Below, piece by piece: positions 33,801 to 46,284 of a DNA stretch of 64,000 nt. Location of the stretch: contig CM026387.1 in assembly GCA_014843695.1 (NCBI GenBank), forward strand, positions 70,956,749-71,020,748, given 5' to 3'. The position numbers were made by a program, and so were the translations under genes. Position 1 is the first letter of the stretch. Each line of letters starts with the position of its first letter. The DNA is from Archivesica marissinica. Taxonomy: Eukaryota > Mollusca > Bivalvia > Venerida > Vesicomyidae. The notes under the pieces were generated by a model. The model had not been told where the DNA came from. It saw nothing but the letters and a program-made list of their open reading frames with translations, and ran no database searches.

Positions 33801-35798
33801 ATCCTACATGATACACGGTATATCCTACATGATACAGGGTATATGATACATGGTATATCCTACATGATACACGGTATATGATACACGGTATATCCTACAT
33901 GATACAGGGTATATCCTACATGATACACGGTATATGATACATGATATATCCTACATGATACACATTATATCCTACATGATACACGGTATATCCTACATCA
34001 TACACGGTATATCCTACATGATACAGGGTATATCCTACATGATACACGGTATATGATACAGGGTATATCCTACATGATACACGGTATATCCTACATGATA
34101 CACGGTATATCCTACATGGTATATCCTACATGATACACGGTATATCCTACACAGTATATCCTACATGATACACAGTATATCCTACATGATACACGGTATA
34201 TCCTACATGATACACAGTATATCCTACATGATACACGGTATATCCTACATGATACACAGTATATCCTACATGATACACGGTGTATCCTACATGATACACA
34301 GTATATCCTACATGATACACGGTATATCCTACATGATACACAGTGTATCCTACATGATACACAGTATATCCTACATGATACACGGTATATCCTACACAGT
34401 GTATCCTACATGATACACGGTATATCCTACATGATACACAGTATATCCTACATGGTATATCCTACATGATACACGGTATATCCTACATGATACACGGTAT
34501 ATCCTACATGGTATATCCTACATGATACACGGTATATCCTACACAGTATATCCTACATGATACACGGTATATCCTACATGATACACGTATATCCTACATG
34601 ATACACGGTATATCCTACATGATACACGGTATATCCTACATGATACACAGTATATCCTACATGATACACAGTATATCCTACATGATACACAGTATATCCC
34701 AAATACACGGTATATCCTACATGATACAAGTATATCCTACATGATAAACAGTATATCATACATGATATATCTAAATGATAACAGTATATCCTACATGATA
34801 CCAGTATATCCTACATGTTTTGAGTACACCTAGTATAGCCTAAATGAATGCACAGTATATATACATGTAAACAGTCTATCATACATGATACACGGGTTAT
34901 ATCCTACAGCAGTTAGTGTTCCATGATACAGGGATATCTACATGATACACCGTATATCCTTACATGATGCAACGGTATAGCCTACATGATACCAGTACTA
35001 TCCTACACGGTAATATTAACTCAGTAGCGTCATGAATACACAGTATATCCACATGATACACGGTCTATCCTACATGATGACACGGTATAATCCTACATGA
35101 TAACGGTAACCTACAGGGTATATCTAACAGTGATACAATTGGGGATCTCCTACATGATACACCAAGCAACAGATCCTAATGATACACGGTTTATCCTACA
35201 TGATACACTGTATATCCTACATGATACACGGTATATCCTACATGATACACGGTGTATCCTACATGATACACAGTATATCCTACATGATACACGGTGTATC
35301 CTACATGATACACAGTATATCCTACATGATACACGGTATATCCTACATGATACATGGTATATCCTACATGATACACGGTATATGATACATGATATATCCT
35401 ACATGATACAGGGTATATCCTACATGATACACAGTATATCCTACATGATACACAGTATATCCTACATGATGCACAGTATATCCTACATGATACACAGTCT
35501 ATCCTACATGATACACGGTATATCCTACATCAGTAGTGTCATGATACATGGTATATCCTACATGATACACAGTATATCCTACATGATGCACGGTATATCC
35601 TACATGATACACAGTCTATCCTACACGGTATATCCTACATCAGTAGCGTCATGATACACAGTATATCCTACATGATACACGGTATATCCTACATGATACA
35701 CGGTATATCCTACATGATACACGGTATATCCTACAGGGTATATCCTACATGATACAGGGTATATCCTACATGATACACAGTATATCCTACATGATACA
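30848..35798. repeat. 21-bp satellite-like array, over 200 copies, running into a gap
   Basis: Unit ATGATACACGGTATATCCTAC with A/G and length variants; 21 bp is 7 codons, so every long ORF here (MIHGISY, VYHVGYT and similar) is array translation. A block of about 600 bp near 31075-31640 reappears with the same order of variants at 35180-35700 (offset 4,105 bp). The stretches 30848-31060 and 34690-35180 contain many irregular indels unlike the rest. Confidence 0.95.
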
Positions 35799-36798
35799 NN
35801 NNNNNNNNNNNNNNNNNNNNNNNNNNNNNNNNNNNNNNNNNNNNNNNNNNNNNNNNNNNNNNNNNNNNNNNNNNNNNNNNNNNNNNNNNNNNNNNNNNNN
35901 NNNNNNNNNNNNNNNNNNNNNNNNNNNNNNNNNNNNNNNNNNNNNNNNNNNNNNNNNNNNNNNNNNNNNNNNNNNNNNNNNNNNNNNNNNNNNNNNNNNN
36001 NNNNNNNNNNNNNNNNNNNNNNNNNNNNNNNNNNNNNNNNNNNNNNNNNNNNNNNNNNNNNNNNNNNNNNNNNNNNNNNNNNNNNNNNNNNNNNNNNNNN
36101 NNNNNNNNNNNNNNNNNNNNNNNNNNNNNNNNNNNNNNNNNNNNNNNNNNNNNNNNNNNNNNNNNNNNNNNNNNNNNNNNNNNNNNNNNNNNNNNNNNNN
36201 NNNNNNNNNNNNNNNNNNNNNNNNNNNNNNNNNNNNNNNNNNNNNNNNNNNNNNNNNNNNNNNNNNNNNNNNNNNNNNNNNNNNNNNNNNNNNNNNNNNN
36301 NNNNNNNNNNNNNNNNNNNNNNNNNNNNNNNNNNNNNNNNNNNNNNNNNNNNNNNNNNNNNNNNNNNNNNNNNNNNNNNNNNNNNNNNNNNNNNNNNNNN
36401 NNNNNNNNNNNNNNNNNNNNNNNNNNNNNNNNNNNNNNNNNNNNNNNNNNNNNNNNNNNNNNNNNNNNNNNNNNNNNNNNNNNNNNNNNNNNNNNNNNNN
36501 NNNNNNNNNNNNNNNNNNNNNNNNNNNNNNNNNNNNNNNNNNNNNNNNNNNNNNNNNNNNNNNNNNNNNNNNNNNNNNNNNNNNNNNNNNNNNNNNNNNN
36601 NNNNNNNNNNNNNNNNNNNNNNNNNNNNNNNNNNNNNNNNNNNNNNNNNNNNNNNNNNNNNNNNNNNNNNNNNNNNNNNNNNNNNNNNNNNNNNNNNNNN
36701 NNNNNNNNNNNNNNNNNNNNNNNNNNNNNNNNNNNNNNNNNNNNNNNNNNNNNNNNNNNNNNNNNNNNNNNNNNNNNNNNNNNNNNNNNNNNNNNNNN
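35799..36798. other. Assembly gap, 1,000 N
   Basis: Exactly 1,000 Ns between the 21-bp and the 49-bp array, a conventional size for a gap of unknown length. Confidence 1.
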
Positions 36799-37205
36799 AT
36801 ATCAGCTAAACAGGGTACCTACTACTAGTGACAATGTGTAGTTGTTGTGAATATCAGCTAAACACGGTACCTACTACTAGTGACAATGCGTAGTTGTTGT
36901 GAATATCAGCTAAACACGGTACCTACTACTAGTGACAAGGCGTAGTTGTGAATATCAGCTAAACAGGGTACCTACTACTAGTGACAAGGCGTAGTTGTGA
37001 ATATCAGCTAAACAGGGTACCTACTACTAGTGACAAGGCGTAGTTGTGAATATCAGCTAAACAGGGTACCTACTACTAGTGACAAGGCGTAGTTGTGGTG
37101 AATATCAGCTAAACAGGGTACCTACTACTAGTGACAAGGCGTAGTTGTGAATATCAGCTAAACAGGGTACCTACTACTAGTGACAAGGCGTAGTTGTGAA
37201 TATCA
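36799..37205. repeat. 49-bp minisatellite, about 8 copies
   Basis: Unit GAATATCAGCTAAACAGGGT followed by ACCTACTACTAGTGACAAGG. The first units have a longer GTTGTTGT end. The left side is lost in the gap. Confidence 0.88.
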
Positions 37206-37261
37206 GCATTATTCAGTAAGAGATGAAGATACATGTATGTATTATGGCTATAAAGTTTTGA

Positions 37262-38808
37262 GATGGACAGAGGTGACTGAGGTGTACATGTCCATACAGA
37301 GGAGATGGACAGAGGTGTACATGTCCATACAGAGGAGATGGACAGAGGTGTACATGTCCATACAGAGGAGATGGACAGATGTGTACATGTCCATACAGAG
37401 GAGATGGACAGATGTGTACATGTCCATACAGAGGAGATGGACAGAGGTGTACATGTCCATACAGAGGAGATGGACAGAGGTGTACATGTCCATACAGAGG
37501 AGATGGACAGATGTGTACATGTCCATACAGAGGAGATGGACAGAGGTGTACATGTCCATACAGAGGAGATGGACAGATGTGTACATGTCCATACAGAGGA
37601 GATGGACAGAGGTGTACATGTCCATACAGAGGAGATGGACAGAGTGTACATGTCCAACAAAAACAATGTGTACATGTCCATACAGAGGAGATGGACAGAT
37701 GTGTACATGTCCATACAGAGGAGATGGACAGATGTGTACATGTCCATACAGAGGAGATGGACAGAGGTGTACATGTCCATACAGAGGAGATGGACAGAGG
37801 TGTACATGTCCATACAGAGGAGATGGACAGAGGTGTACATGTCCATACAGAGGAGATGGACAGAGGTGTACATGTCCATACAGAGGAGATGGACAGATGT
37901 GTACATGTCCATACAGAGGAGATGGACAGATGTGTACATGTCCATACAGAGGAGATGGACAGAGGTGTACATGTCCATACAGAGGAGATGGACAGATGTG
38001 TACATGTCCATACAGAGGAGATGGACAGATGTGTACATGTCCATACAGAGGAGATGGACAGATGTGTACATGTCCATACAGAGGAGATGGACAGATGTGT
38101 ACATGTCAATACAGAGGAGATGGACAGATGTGTACATGTCCATACAGAGGAGATAGACAGATGTGTACATGTCCATACAGAGGAGATGGACAGGGGTGTA
38201 CATGTCCATACAGAGGAGATGGACAGATGTGTACATGTCCATACAGAGGAGATGGACAGAGGTGTACATGTCCATACAGAGGAGATGGACAGATGTGTAC
38301 ATGTCCATACAGAGGAGATGGACAGAGGTGTACATGTCCATACAGAGGAGATGGACAGAGGTGTACATGTCCATACAGAGGAGATGGACAGATGTGTACA
38401 TGTCCATACAGAGGAGATAGACAGATGTGTACATGTCCATACAGAGGAGATGGACAGGGGTGTACATGTCCATACAGAGGAGATGGACAGATGTGTACAT
38501 GTCCATACAGAGGAGATGGACAGAGGTGTACATGTCCATACAGAGGAGATGGACAGATGTGTACATGTCCATACAGAGGAGATGGACAGATGTGTACATG
38601 TCCATACAGAGGAGATGGACAGATGTGTACATGTCCATACAGAGGAGATGGACAGAGGTGTACATGTCCATACAGAGGAGATGGACAGAGGTGTACATGT
38701 CCATACAGAGGAGATGGACAGAGGTGTACATGTCCATACAGAGGAGATGGACAGATGTGTACATGTCCATACAGAGGAGATGGACAGAGGTGTACATGTC
38801 CATACAAC
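37262..38808. repeat. 33-bp minisatellite, about 46 copies
   Basis: Unit TGTACATGTCCATACAGAGG plus AGATGGACAGAKG. It is 11 codons long and stop-free in several frames, so ORFs up to 549 codons appear on both strands. One aberrant unit (CCAACAAAAACAATG) lies at 37650-37670. The order of G/T variants and of the GATAGAC plus CAGGGG pair repeats (38150 and 38415), showing a duplicated block of 264 bp. Confidence 0.93.
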
Positions 38809-39064
38809 TGAATCAATTAGCTTATGCGATAGCGACGTAATCGACTGTGTAGGTTTGGCAATAAATTAAACAGAGGAAAATATATTAATTAATATTCGAC
38901 ATTGAATGCGTACATCGTGCATTCTCCAGTAAACATGTCAATGAAACCAGACAGACGTACATAGTTTATTTGGAATAAAACATTATCATAATGACATGTG
39001 AAAATTTGGACATTTGAGGTTACTATTTCCATACAGGTCTGAACAAATTCTCCCCCCCCCCCCC

Positions 39065-39308
39065 CAGAGTTCCGTTGTCGGTCGCCAATGGCACCAAAAA
39101 ACAAATATTGTCGCTAAATTTTGTGAATTGACGAAAATATTTGACGCAACTTTTAAAAAAAAAAATTGTACATGTTTTGTCGTACATGGCTTCAAATATT
39201 TATTTGTGAACTATATGGCTCTTAGTTGGCTCCAAGTTTTTTAAATTGGCTCCAGTGTTTTTCAATTGGCGACAAGTGGCGCAGACACATTCAGACAGAG
39301 GGAACTTG
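39065..39308. mobile_element. MITE, copy 1 (partner 44790-45015)
   Basis: Starts CAGAGTTCCGTTGTCGGTCG after a C run, ends ACAGAGGGAACTTG. The interior shares GGCTTCAAATATTTATTTGT and TGGCTCTTAGTTGGC with copy 2. Its TIRs are eroded. Confidence 0.65.
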
Positions 39309-39517
39309 AGTAAGTTGAATATGATGAAACTATCGAACAATCTACATGTATTGTGCAATTTTGACTCTTTCTGTAGAAATATTGGAGCAATGTCAGTTTT
39401 CACAAGCAAATCAACTTGATGCAAATTAATTTACTTTACAGTGAACCAAACAATATTTTAGATTCTAACATGACTTGGCATTTTGTTTGTACATGTATAC
39501 ACACAAAGATGGAATTT

Positions 39518-39726
39518 ACCGTGTTTAAATCTGCAATAAAACCTGGTCTAGCGCATGATGTCAAACTTGACCGTGTTTAAATCTGCAATAAAACCTGGTC
39601 TAGCGCATGATGTCAAACTTGACCGTGTTTAAATCTGCAATAAAACAATGTCTAGCGCATGATGTCAAACTTGACCGTGTTTAAATCTGCAATAAAACAT
39701 GGTATAGCGCATGATGTCAAACTTGT
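39518..39726. repeat. 52-bp tandem repeat, 4 copies
   Basis: ACCGTGTTTAAATCTGCAAT recurs at 52-bp spacing from about 39519; the units carry AAAACCTGGTCTAGCGCATG. Confidence 0.9.
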
Positions 39727-40078
39727 CGTCATTTTACTAGCATTTTGCAGTTTTGTGACATCATTATTGCTTTCTATTTTTGCACTTTTTAGATATATAT
39801 TTTGGTCATGTTAGAATCGAAATAATATTTGTATTTGCGTTATTTATAGTCGAAAGATAAATAATGTCTCCTTCTGAGCACCGGAATTAACCACTTAGGC
39901 CAATGCATGCGTGGTTAATTCCTATGCATCAGAACCATCTCATTCGCCAATAAATAACCAAGAGACGAATATTATTTCTTAAAACATGCTACACGCCTAA
40001 GTATTTTGCAGGACGTTTGATGGGAAATGATCCTGCATTGTAAGAAATCATGCTAAATAGAAGAAACATATCACTAAC

Positions 40079-40966
40079 CTTTTGCATCTGTCGTTTTGGA
40101 CTTGTCCAATTGCTTTTCAGTATAATAATCTTCCACTTCCTGTTTTCCTACAGTACCATATCCAGCAGTAGATGGGTACATGCCTGTAGCTATACCACTA
40201 CCATCTAGGATAGATAGGTCTTCAACACCAACCCCACGTGTAGACAGGTAACCCTTAGTATGTGTAGCCAAACCACTACCACATGGGATAGACAGGTGAT
40301 CAACAACATTATCTGCACTATCTACACCGGTTAGACCGTGCAAGAAGTCTTTGAATACACCAATCTCTTCATCACCATCATGGTCTTCAGGTTCAGTTTT
40401 TATAATAATGTTTTCATAGTCTTCGTGTTCCATTGTGGTATTAGTACTATTGTTAGCATTGACATTCTGTGGTATGGCACTAGAATCCTCCCTGTTATCC
40501 TCTCTTTCTGGCAAATGTTCTGCATTTACATATTCTGATGTCACATGAGTCTTCTCTCTCTCGTCATTCTGTTCCGCAGGTTTAACCGATGTCGCATTCA
40601 TTTCCGCTCGGTTCAATAATGCAGACTGCTCATCTTCTGTATAGGCATTCATTTCTAATGTCTCCGGCCCTGCTATTTTTTTGTATTGCACTGATTTTGC
40701 AGATGGACTTTTCAATTGCAGTCCAATTTCACTACTGGTATATTCTTGTGAATCATTTCCTGTTTGACTAGATATGTGGATTTTCGCATCGCTTAGTTGA
40801 GGCTGTTGAGGTTTAAACATTTTTGTTGGTTTCTCAAATGATGGAGATATTGCACTTCTTCTTTTACTTTGATTAGACTTCTTGCCTTTTGCGGATCGGT
40901 TCCCTTTCACTGCTGTTTCCTTGTCAGGTGGTTCTTCACTCTTATGCAAAGGACTTTTACTGTACT
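40079..40966 (-). CDS. Large disordered exon with KTEPED motif and internal duplication
   Basis: Acceptor ATTGTTTTATAG (minus) before 40966, donor GTTAGT after 40079. 295 codons rich in S, E, K, N and T. A basic patch RSAKGKKSNQSKRRS could be a nuclear localisation signal. IIIKTEPEDHDGDEE holds the SUMO consensus I-K-T-E with an acidic tail. The C-terminal part has two diverged copies of a 25-residue motif, D-x-LSI-x2-GSG-[LI]-AT-x4-Y-x-ST. No catalytic motif. The apparent start near 40949 is TTG and is not a real start; the frame continues upstream to the splice site. Confidence 0.66.
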
Positions 40967-43900
40967 CTATAAAACAATTATATAAAAATATAAAAGTATG
41001 ATCATTATGCTAGTGCACAATTAATGGATAGTCCAGGTATGTTGTGTGTTGGGCAGTTTACCTAATAACACATTTCCTGGGCAAGTTCAAAGCGGTAAAC
41101 CGTACTTGGGGCACCAACATATGTAAGAAACTGCCAACTTTTCCATAGAAAGAGACACGGTCGGAGTGGGGCTCGAACCAGTGATCATCAGTGATGATAG
41201 GTTACAATGGTATACAAGTCAGCGACTGTAACCAATCGACCACAAGGCAGTCTTTTCGCCATTAATGGAAAATGTTATTGTACAAGTGGAATTGTGCATC
41301 TTAGTTGTCTGTGGCAAGTAGATAATTATAAAATGTTGTTGGAATGCCAATGAAACTACTCTGAGAAAACATAATTCATTGTATGCATGCTTACAACATG
41401 AATAAATGGTAACACAAAGATGTAAACATTCCGCCATGATGGTTATGTATAAAACATTTACCAAACCCAACTACATGTATGTCAGCGGACATATGTATTT
41501 TCAATTTGAGATGAAGGCAATTCATCGAAGGGTTATTTTACGGATGTTTACAAATTACTCGACTTACTGCAGTGACTCATCGATTTTAATCAATGCAGGG
41601 AAGTAACAAAAATCTCAATAGCCAAAAAAAATCAAAGACAAAAACTAGGACTAAAAAACATTGAAAAAGTGGCTTTGTTGATTCTTGTTGATTCCTGGAT
41701 TGTGGAGTTACCGTGGATTTTATTTTGCAACATCCAGATTATAGGTCGGCAAGAAAGTTCAAAGACGAGACACATTATTAGCACATCAAATATCTGCCAA
41801 GCATGTTATTTGTATGACAGAACCTGAATCAAAGGGCAAGTCCACTTTGGAAGTTTTGTCTTAATTTTGGTGACAAGTAGGCTTCAGTGATGGACACGTC
41901 TATTTTTGCTGTCTACTTGTTCATTGGACAAGTGTTTTTTTAGATTTCCTGCAAGCCAGGCTTATGAGTGAATATGAGACAATTGAAGATTGCGGTCAGT
42001 CATTGTCAACCCCACACGCGGGCATATCAGGTTTGGGCCTGGACATAATCATATTGATATGATAATGAATATTGATTTTGTCACAGATATGCCTGGAAAC
42101 ATTCATATATTGCATGCGGATATTTGGAGAAAAAAGATGCCCCCAACATAATGGATTTAATATCTATAGTGATCAACTCTGAGGCCACTGCTGTGTGATT
42201 GGACGCCGATGTGAGACCAACATTCGATATGCGTCTTACATACAAAATGCATAAACAGTACAGATCCTGCGGATCTTGCTATTTCCACTCTACCACAGTG
42301 GAAAAACGCGGTGGATGGATGCATTTGTCCACGGGATTGATGAAATTCTCGCAGTCCCCTGTGGTCCGCGGTGGAAATATACGGTACACGGAACCCAGCG
42401 TAGTGGTTGTTGCCGATAATTACCTGGATGGTGAAAAACGTGCATTTTAAAACAATAATGCACATTTGGAAATAATATTCTTAACGTCACACGTGTGCGG
42501 TACATTGTACATGTCTGCTATTGTTTAGTTACAATTTTTTAATACATATAACTAAATGTATGATGTTCACCCAAGGTAGCCACAAGCTGTTAAAATTTAT
42601 AATTAGCATTGGACTCATCCCCCGTCGAACATTGTTACGAAAATTGACGTGTGAATAAATGACAAATCCAAATTACGCACCGCTCGAAATCAAAGGATTT
42701 ATTAAATTGGCAAATTCCTGTGATTAAATGAGTGAGTGCCGGCGCAACATTGAACGAGAACCGTCAATAATAGAGCAAAGCCGAAACGCTTGACTTGCGA
42801 ATAATAATCCATTGTTTCTTCAAATCACACATTTTTGCTAGGGTAAAATGACTGCAGTAATTAGTAAATAGATATGCAAATTAGCCTTGGGTTTATAAAA
42901 AAGCAAACCGTTGTTTATCGGCAAGTGTTCACACCTCCGAAAATAATATTTTTTATGTTCAAGTACAATGTACATTGCCATCCCTAACTTAAACTAAAAA
43001 ATTGTTACTGACTGTTACAGACGGATCTGTGTTACCACTGGACTGGTAATCCAGGGATCGCAGGTTCGATCCCCGTCTGACCCTAATAAAATGAATAGTC
43101 TTTCAGATGGGACGTTAAACCGAGGTCTTGTGTCGGTGCTATACACCGTGCACGCAAAAGAACCAGAGGAGAATCTGGAATGGGTCTCTGTCTGTATCAT
43201 TGCACTATCCTCCAAATTCAAAAATGACTAATCTCTTCAGGAGGCGTCGCTCATATGGGCAACCGGTAGCGACGATAAATAAACATAAAAACACACACAC
43301 GACCATTGCATAATGCAGGTAAGATTCCGAACCGATTCGGTGCGTCAAAGCAGATATAAATATCGTAACATTTTACAATGTGTTGTCTGATGGCGTACAT
43401 GTGTACGTGACAATTGACACGTCTACAGACATGAGCCAGCCTTCCAGGATAAAATTATAGCCGTTCTGGTCATTATACATGTATATAGATTTTCAGAAAA
43501 TATGAATTGGTATTAATGTACGACGCATAAACCCTGCTTCATATACATGTCGGAGGGATATATCGCGCGGTTTATATATATATTCATGGTGAACAACGAG
43601 ACATACTATTCCTGTACTAATTTATATACGCCGAATCCCTGTGGTATTGCTCACGAGTTGCGACAATGAAAGGTTACAACCACTTTTGAGCAGCAACCTT
43701 GAGCTGTCAATCAATCTCGGACTGGATGATATTACTATATCCACCTGAACATTTGTTCACAAGCAATTTCTATGATTGACAGAAGCATTCGACAAGGTGT
43801 AATAATTTGATGCCTTCGCTCGCCCACATGGTTCGCCGGAGACGAGGGTAAATAAGCCTGTACACTATTGTGAAGTATAAGTTCCCCCCGTGGAATGCGT

Positions 43901-44522
43901 TACGCGCTGACGTAATAATCACCTTTGATTAGTGCATGTAATCCCCAGATACCACAAACTTCAAGTTTCCTGCAGTTTCTCAATAATGTACATGTAGCCA
44001 CGTCGGTAGTTTTATTAATTCAGCATATTTAGCAATTTACAAATGTACCTGTGTTACATGTAGCTAGTTCATTTTGTCGGCGATAGTCCGTAGTGTTATA
44101 GCTTGGGGCCCGTGGAAGTGAAATGTACGGCGATAAGATTGATTTTCCGCGGTGGCAAGTTTGTTACGTCGCGGGGTGGGTGGTCCATCCACACTATGGA
44201 GTGGACATACATTTCGGGACCGAGGAAATCGCATCCGCGTGGTCTCTCAGATTTAGAAAAGTCTGAGAGATCTGTACAGTAGACACATTATAAACACTCA
44301 ACAGATCTATTACTTCTTTGTTGCGTCTTCATAACTAAATTCCCACAAAACTATTAACTGCATACTTTTCTGTACGAAGGCAAGGAAATTGGTCATGATG
44401 TTGGCGTGTTCTCCAATGAAGGATTTTGCTGCATCTGATCCTAGCTGAGTTATTGTGCCACTAGCCATACTGGCTGACAACACCACAGTCTCATCGCCGG
44501 TTTCCTCAAATAACTGGTTTAC
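40079..44522 (-). CDS. Minus-strand gene of unknown function, two phase-matched exons
   Basis: Exon 44366-44522 (phase 0 in, phase 1 out) followed by exon 40079-40966 (phase 1 in, phase 1 out). The joined product is 349 residues without start or stop, so exons are missing at both ends. The first exon looks like a folded domain and the second is a long hydrophilic tail. It is probably a nuclear or cytoplasmic protein (charged, basic patches, no hydrophobic segment). The family is not recognised. Intron of 3.4 kb holds a SINE F and a SINE B copy. The exon at 30418-30759 may belong to the same gene. Confidence 0.6.
41040..41250 (-). mobile_element. tRNA-derived SINE, family F
   Basis: Minus-strand head CTTGTGGTCGATTGGTTACA (A-box-like) and ACTGGTTCGAGCCCC (B box), then a body with CCAAGTACGGTTTACCGC. 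Single copy in the window. Confidence 0.6.
41257..43017. other. Intron of the minus-strand gene: nothing recognised
   Basis: No exon or repeat family found. A GC-richer patch at 42190-42440 has short ORFs on both strands but no splice context that convinces. Confidence 0.4.
43018..43303 (+). mobile_element. SINE family B
   Basis: Head has a deletion in the D-arm (GATCTGTGTTACCACTGGAC), an intact B box GGTTCGATCCCC, and a complete body and tail. Confidence 0.85.
43304..44365. other. Intron sequence: nothing recognised
   Basis: No exon found. A short hairpin CTCTCAG...CTGAGAG is at 44240-44270. Confidence 0.4.
44366..44522 (-). CDS. Upstream exon of the same gene, possible small folded domain
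   Basis: Minus-strand acceptor GATATTTCTAG before 44522 and donor GTATGC after 44366. It encodes VNQLFEETGDETVVLSASMA, then SGTITQLGSDAAKSFIGEHA and NIMTNFLAFVQK. The alternation (VVLSAS...TITQLGS...KSFIGEH...FLAFV) suggests beta strands and a helix of a small domain. It is shorter than the usual ORF cut-off and was found by phase matching to the next exon (A+AG = Lys). Confidence 0.6.
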
Positions 44523-44789
44523 CTAGAAATATCAATCAATTTTTTATTACACAACTTATGCTAGAGGGAGTAAAATAAAATACATGTATATAATTTTTTG
44601 GCAATTCATCTCTTGGGTAATAATTTTGTCCAATCATTTTGCTTAGTAACAAAATAGCTGAAGAAGAATATTTATTTTGACCCACAAAAGCACAGTTCTG
44701 AAAGAATTTCACCTTCCAGAAAAAAGATGGGGAGGTTAATAAGGGTAAGGATAATTTCCAGCGCTACCGTTACCAGTTCTTATCAAGCG

Positions 44790-45015
44790 CAGGGTTCCCG
44801 CTGTCGGTCGCCAATGGTGCCAAAAAAACAAATATTGGCGAAAATATTTGGCGCAACTTTTTTTAAATGTTTTTTTTTGTCGAATACATGGCTTCAAATA
44901 TTTATTTGTGAACTATATGGCTCTTAGTTGGCGCCAAGTTTTTTAAATTGGCTCCGTGTTTTTTCAATTGGCGACAGAAGTGGCGCAGACAAACATTCAA
45001 ACAGAGGGAACCCTG
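44790..45015. mobile_element. MITE, copy 2, 15-bp TIRs
   Basis: CAGGGTTCCCGCTGT at the left and, reverse-complemented, CAGGGTTCCCTCTGT at the right (one mismatch). 226 bp, no ORF. The CAGGG start is hAT-like, but no 8-bp target duplication is visible, so the superfamily is not assigned. Confidence 0.7.
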
Positions 45016-45289
45016 AAACGAGACACATTATTAAACTAATCATTAAACTATTAATTGGCCCATCCTTAAATAAATTGTGTTTGGCATAACCCGACCGACT
45101 CGGCTAAGTTAAAGAGATGTCCAACCAATTTGTTTATTTTAAGAGTGCTGTAGGTGGGACATATTTCAGTACCTGAGGAAATTAGTTAGTAGTTACTAAG
45201 TAATAATTGTAATTAAGACAAGCATCAGATACTCTGTCTAGTTACTTTCCTGCTATCATGTCAATCTCTGGGATGAGCGGCGTTTTGGT

Positions 45290-45530
45290 AGTTTATACAA
45301 ATTTATTTTATTTGTTTCGATTGTGAAACAAGTTATTATAACTTATATTAATCACTCTCGAGACCTAATTCCTGATGGAATCCATCGCCACGAGGGAGAG
45401 AGAAGAGGCAATGTGGATATTAAATGCCGTGCCTAAGGGCATAATCGTAACGGCTCCAGCGGGGTTCGAACTCCAGACCATTCGCACCTGAAGTGAACGC
45501 GCATGCATCCACTGCGTTATCACGACTTGC
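45290..45530 (-). mobile_element. SINE family A
   Basis: Tail, body (CCATCGCCACGAGGGAGAGA) and head with TGGAGTTCGAACCCC on the minus strand. Confidence 0.85.
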
Positions 45531-46284
45531 TAGGGGATTCCAGAACAGAAACGATTATCTAGTACACATATACATGTATTGTGTCTCAGCCATAAGGGAA
45601 GACTGTAATTTCAGTGCATTTTACTACCAAACCAAGGTGGTCATTCAGCTAGTAGTTACGATAGTATGTACCAGTGTTTGTATCTGCCTTCTAAGAACAT
45701 ATTTCAGTACATGCTCGTAGTCTGCAGGGTCCAGATCTAGTGTGCTATCCATTGTTTATGTCACACCGTAGAGCGAATACCAGTCAATGTTGCCAATGTC
45801 TGCAAAATAAATAAAGCATGGTATGGATTAAGAGTCACCAATATTGAGCCATATTCAGGGTTCATTCTAGGCCAGAATTTTTGGGAGAAGTGAGAAAGCG
45901 TGTGATCGCTTCCGTAAATGGTGTTCTTTAATATACTTCTGACATTTGAATAGAAAGAGTGCTTTATAATGGGCCAGTGTATCCTACTAGACAAAATTTT
46001 GTTTGAAAATCGTAAAAACAAAAAAATATATATATATACTCAAACGCAAAAGAAAGTGTGCATAGAGGTTTTTATTAATATTCCTTATATCCATAATAGA
46101 AATTGTATGATGTTTGGTACCACTGTTTAGCTTATTCAATTGCCTACAAACCCAAATAATATTTTTTAAAATAGCGGTTACTATAGATGCCCAGATTTCT
46201 GTTACAATGAAAAATACACAAACTGTGATATTGGTGTTATTGTGAGTATAATCACGTTTTGCAGCTCTCCTAATGGTTTTGTTG

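Noticed and set aside
30848..38808. Long ORFs of 100-550 codons on both strands
   Set aside because: Units of 21 and 33 bp are multiples of three without stops, so open frames arise on both strands and in several frames; no start or splice context.
42199..42450. Overlapping ORFs on both strands in a GC-richer patch
   Set aside because: Neither has splice sites, codon character or motifs; the GC richness alone explains them.
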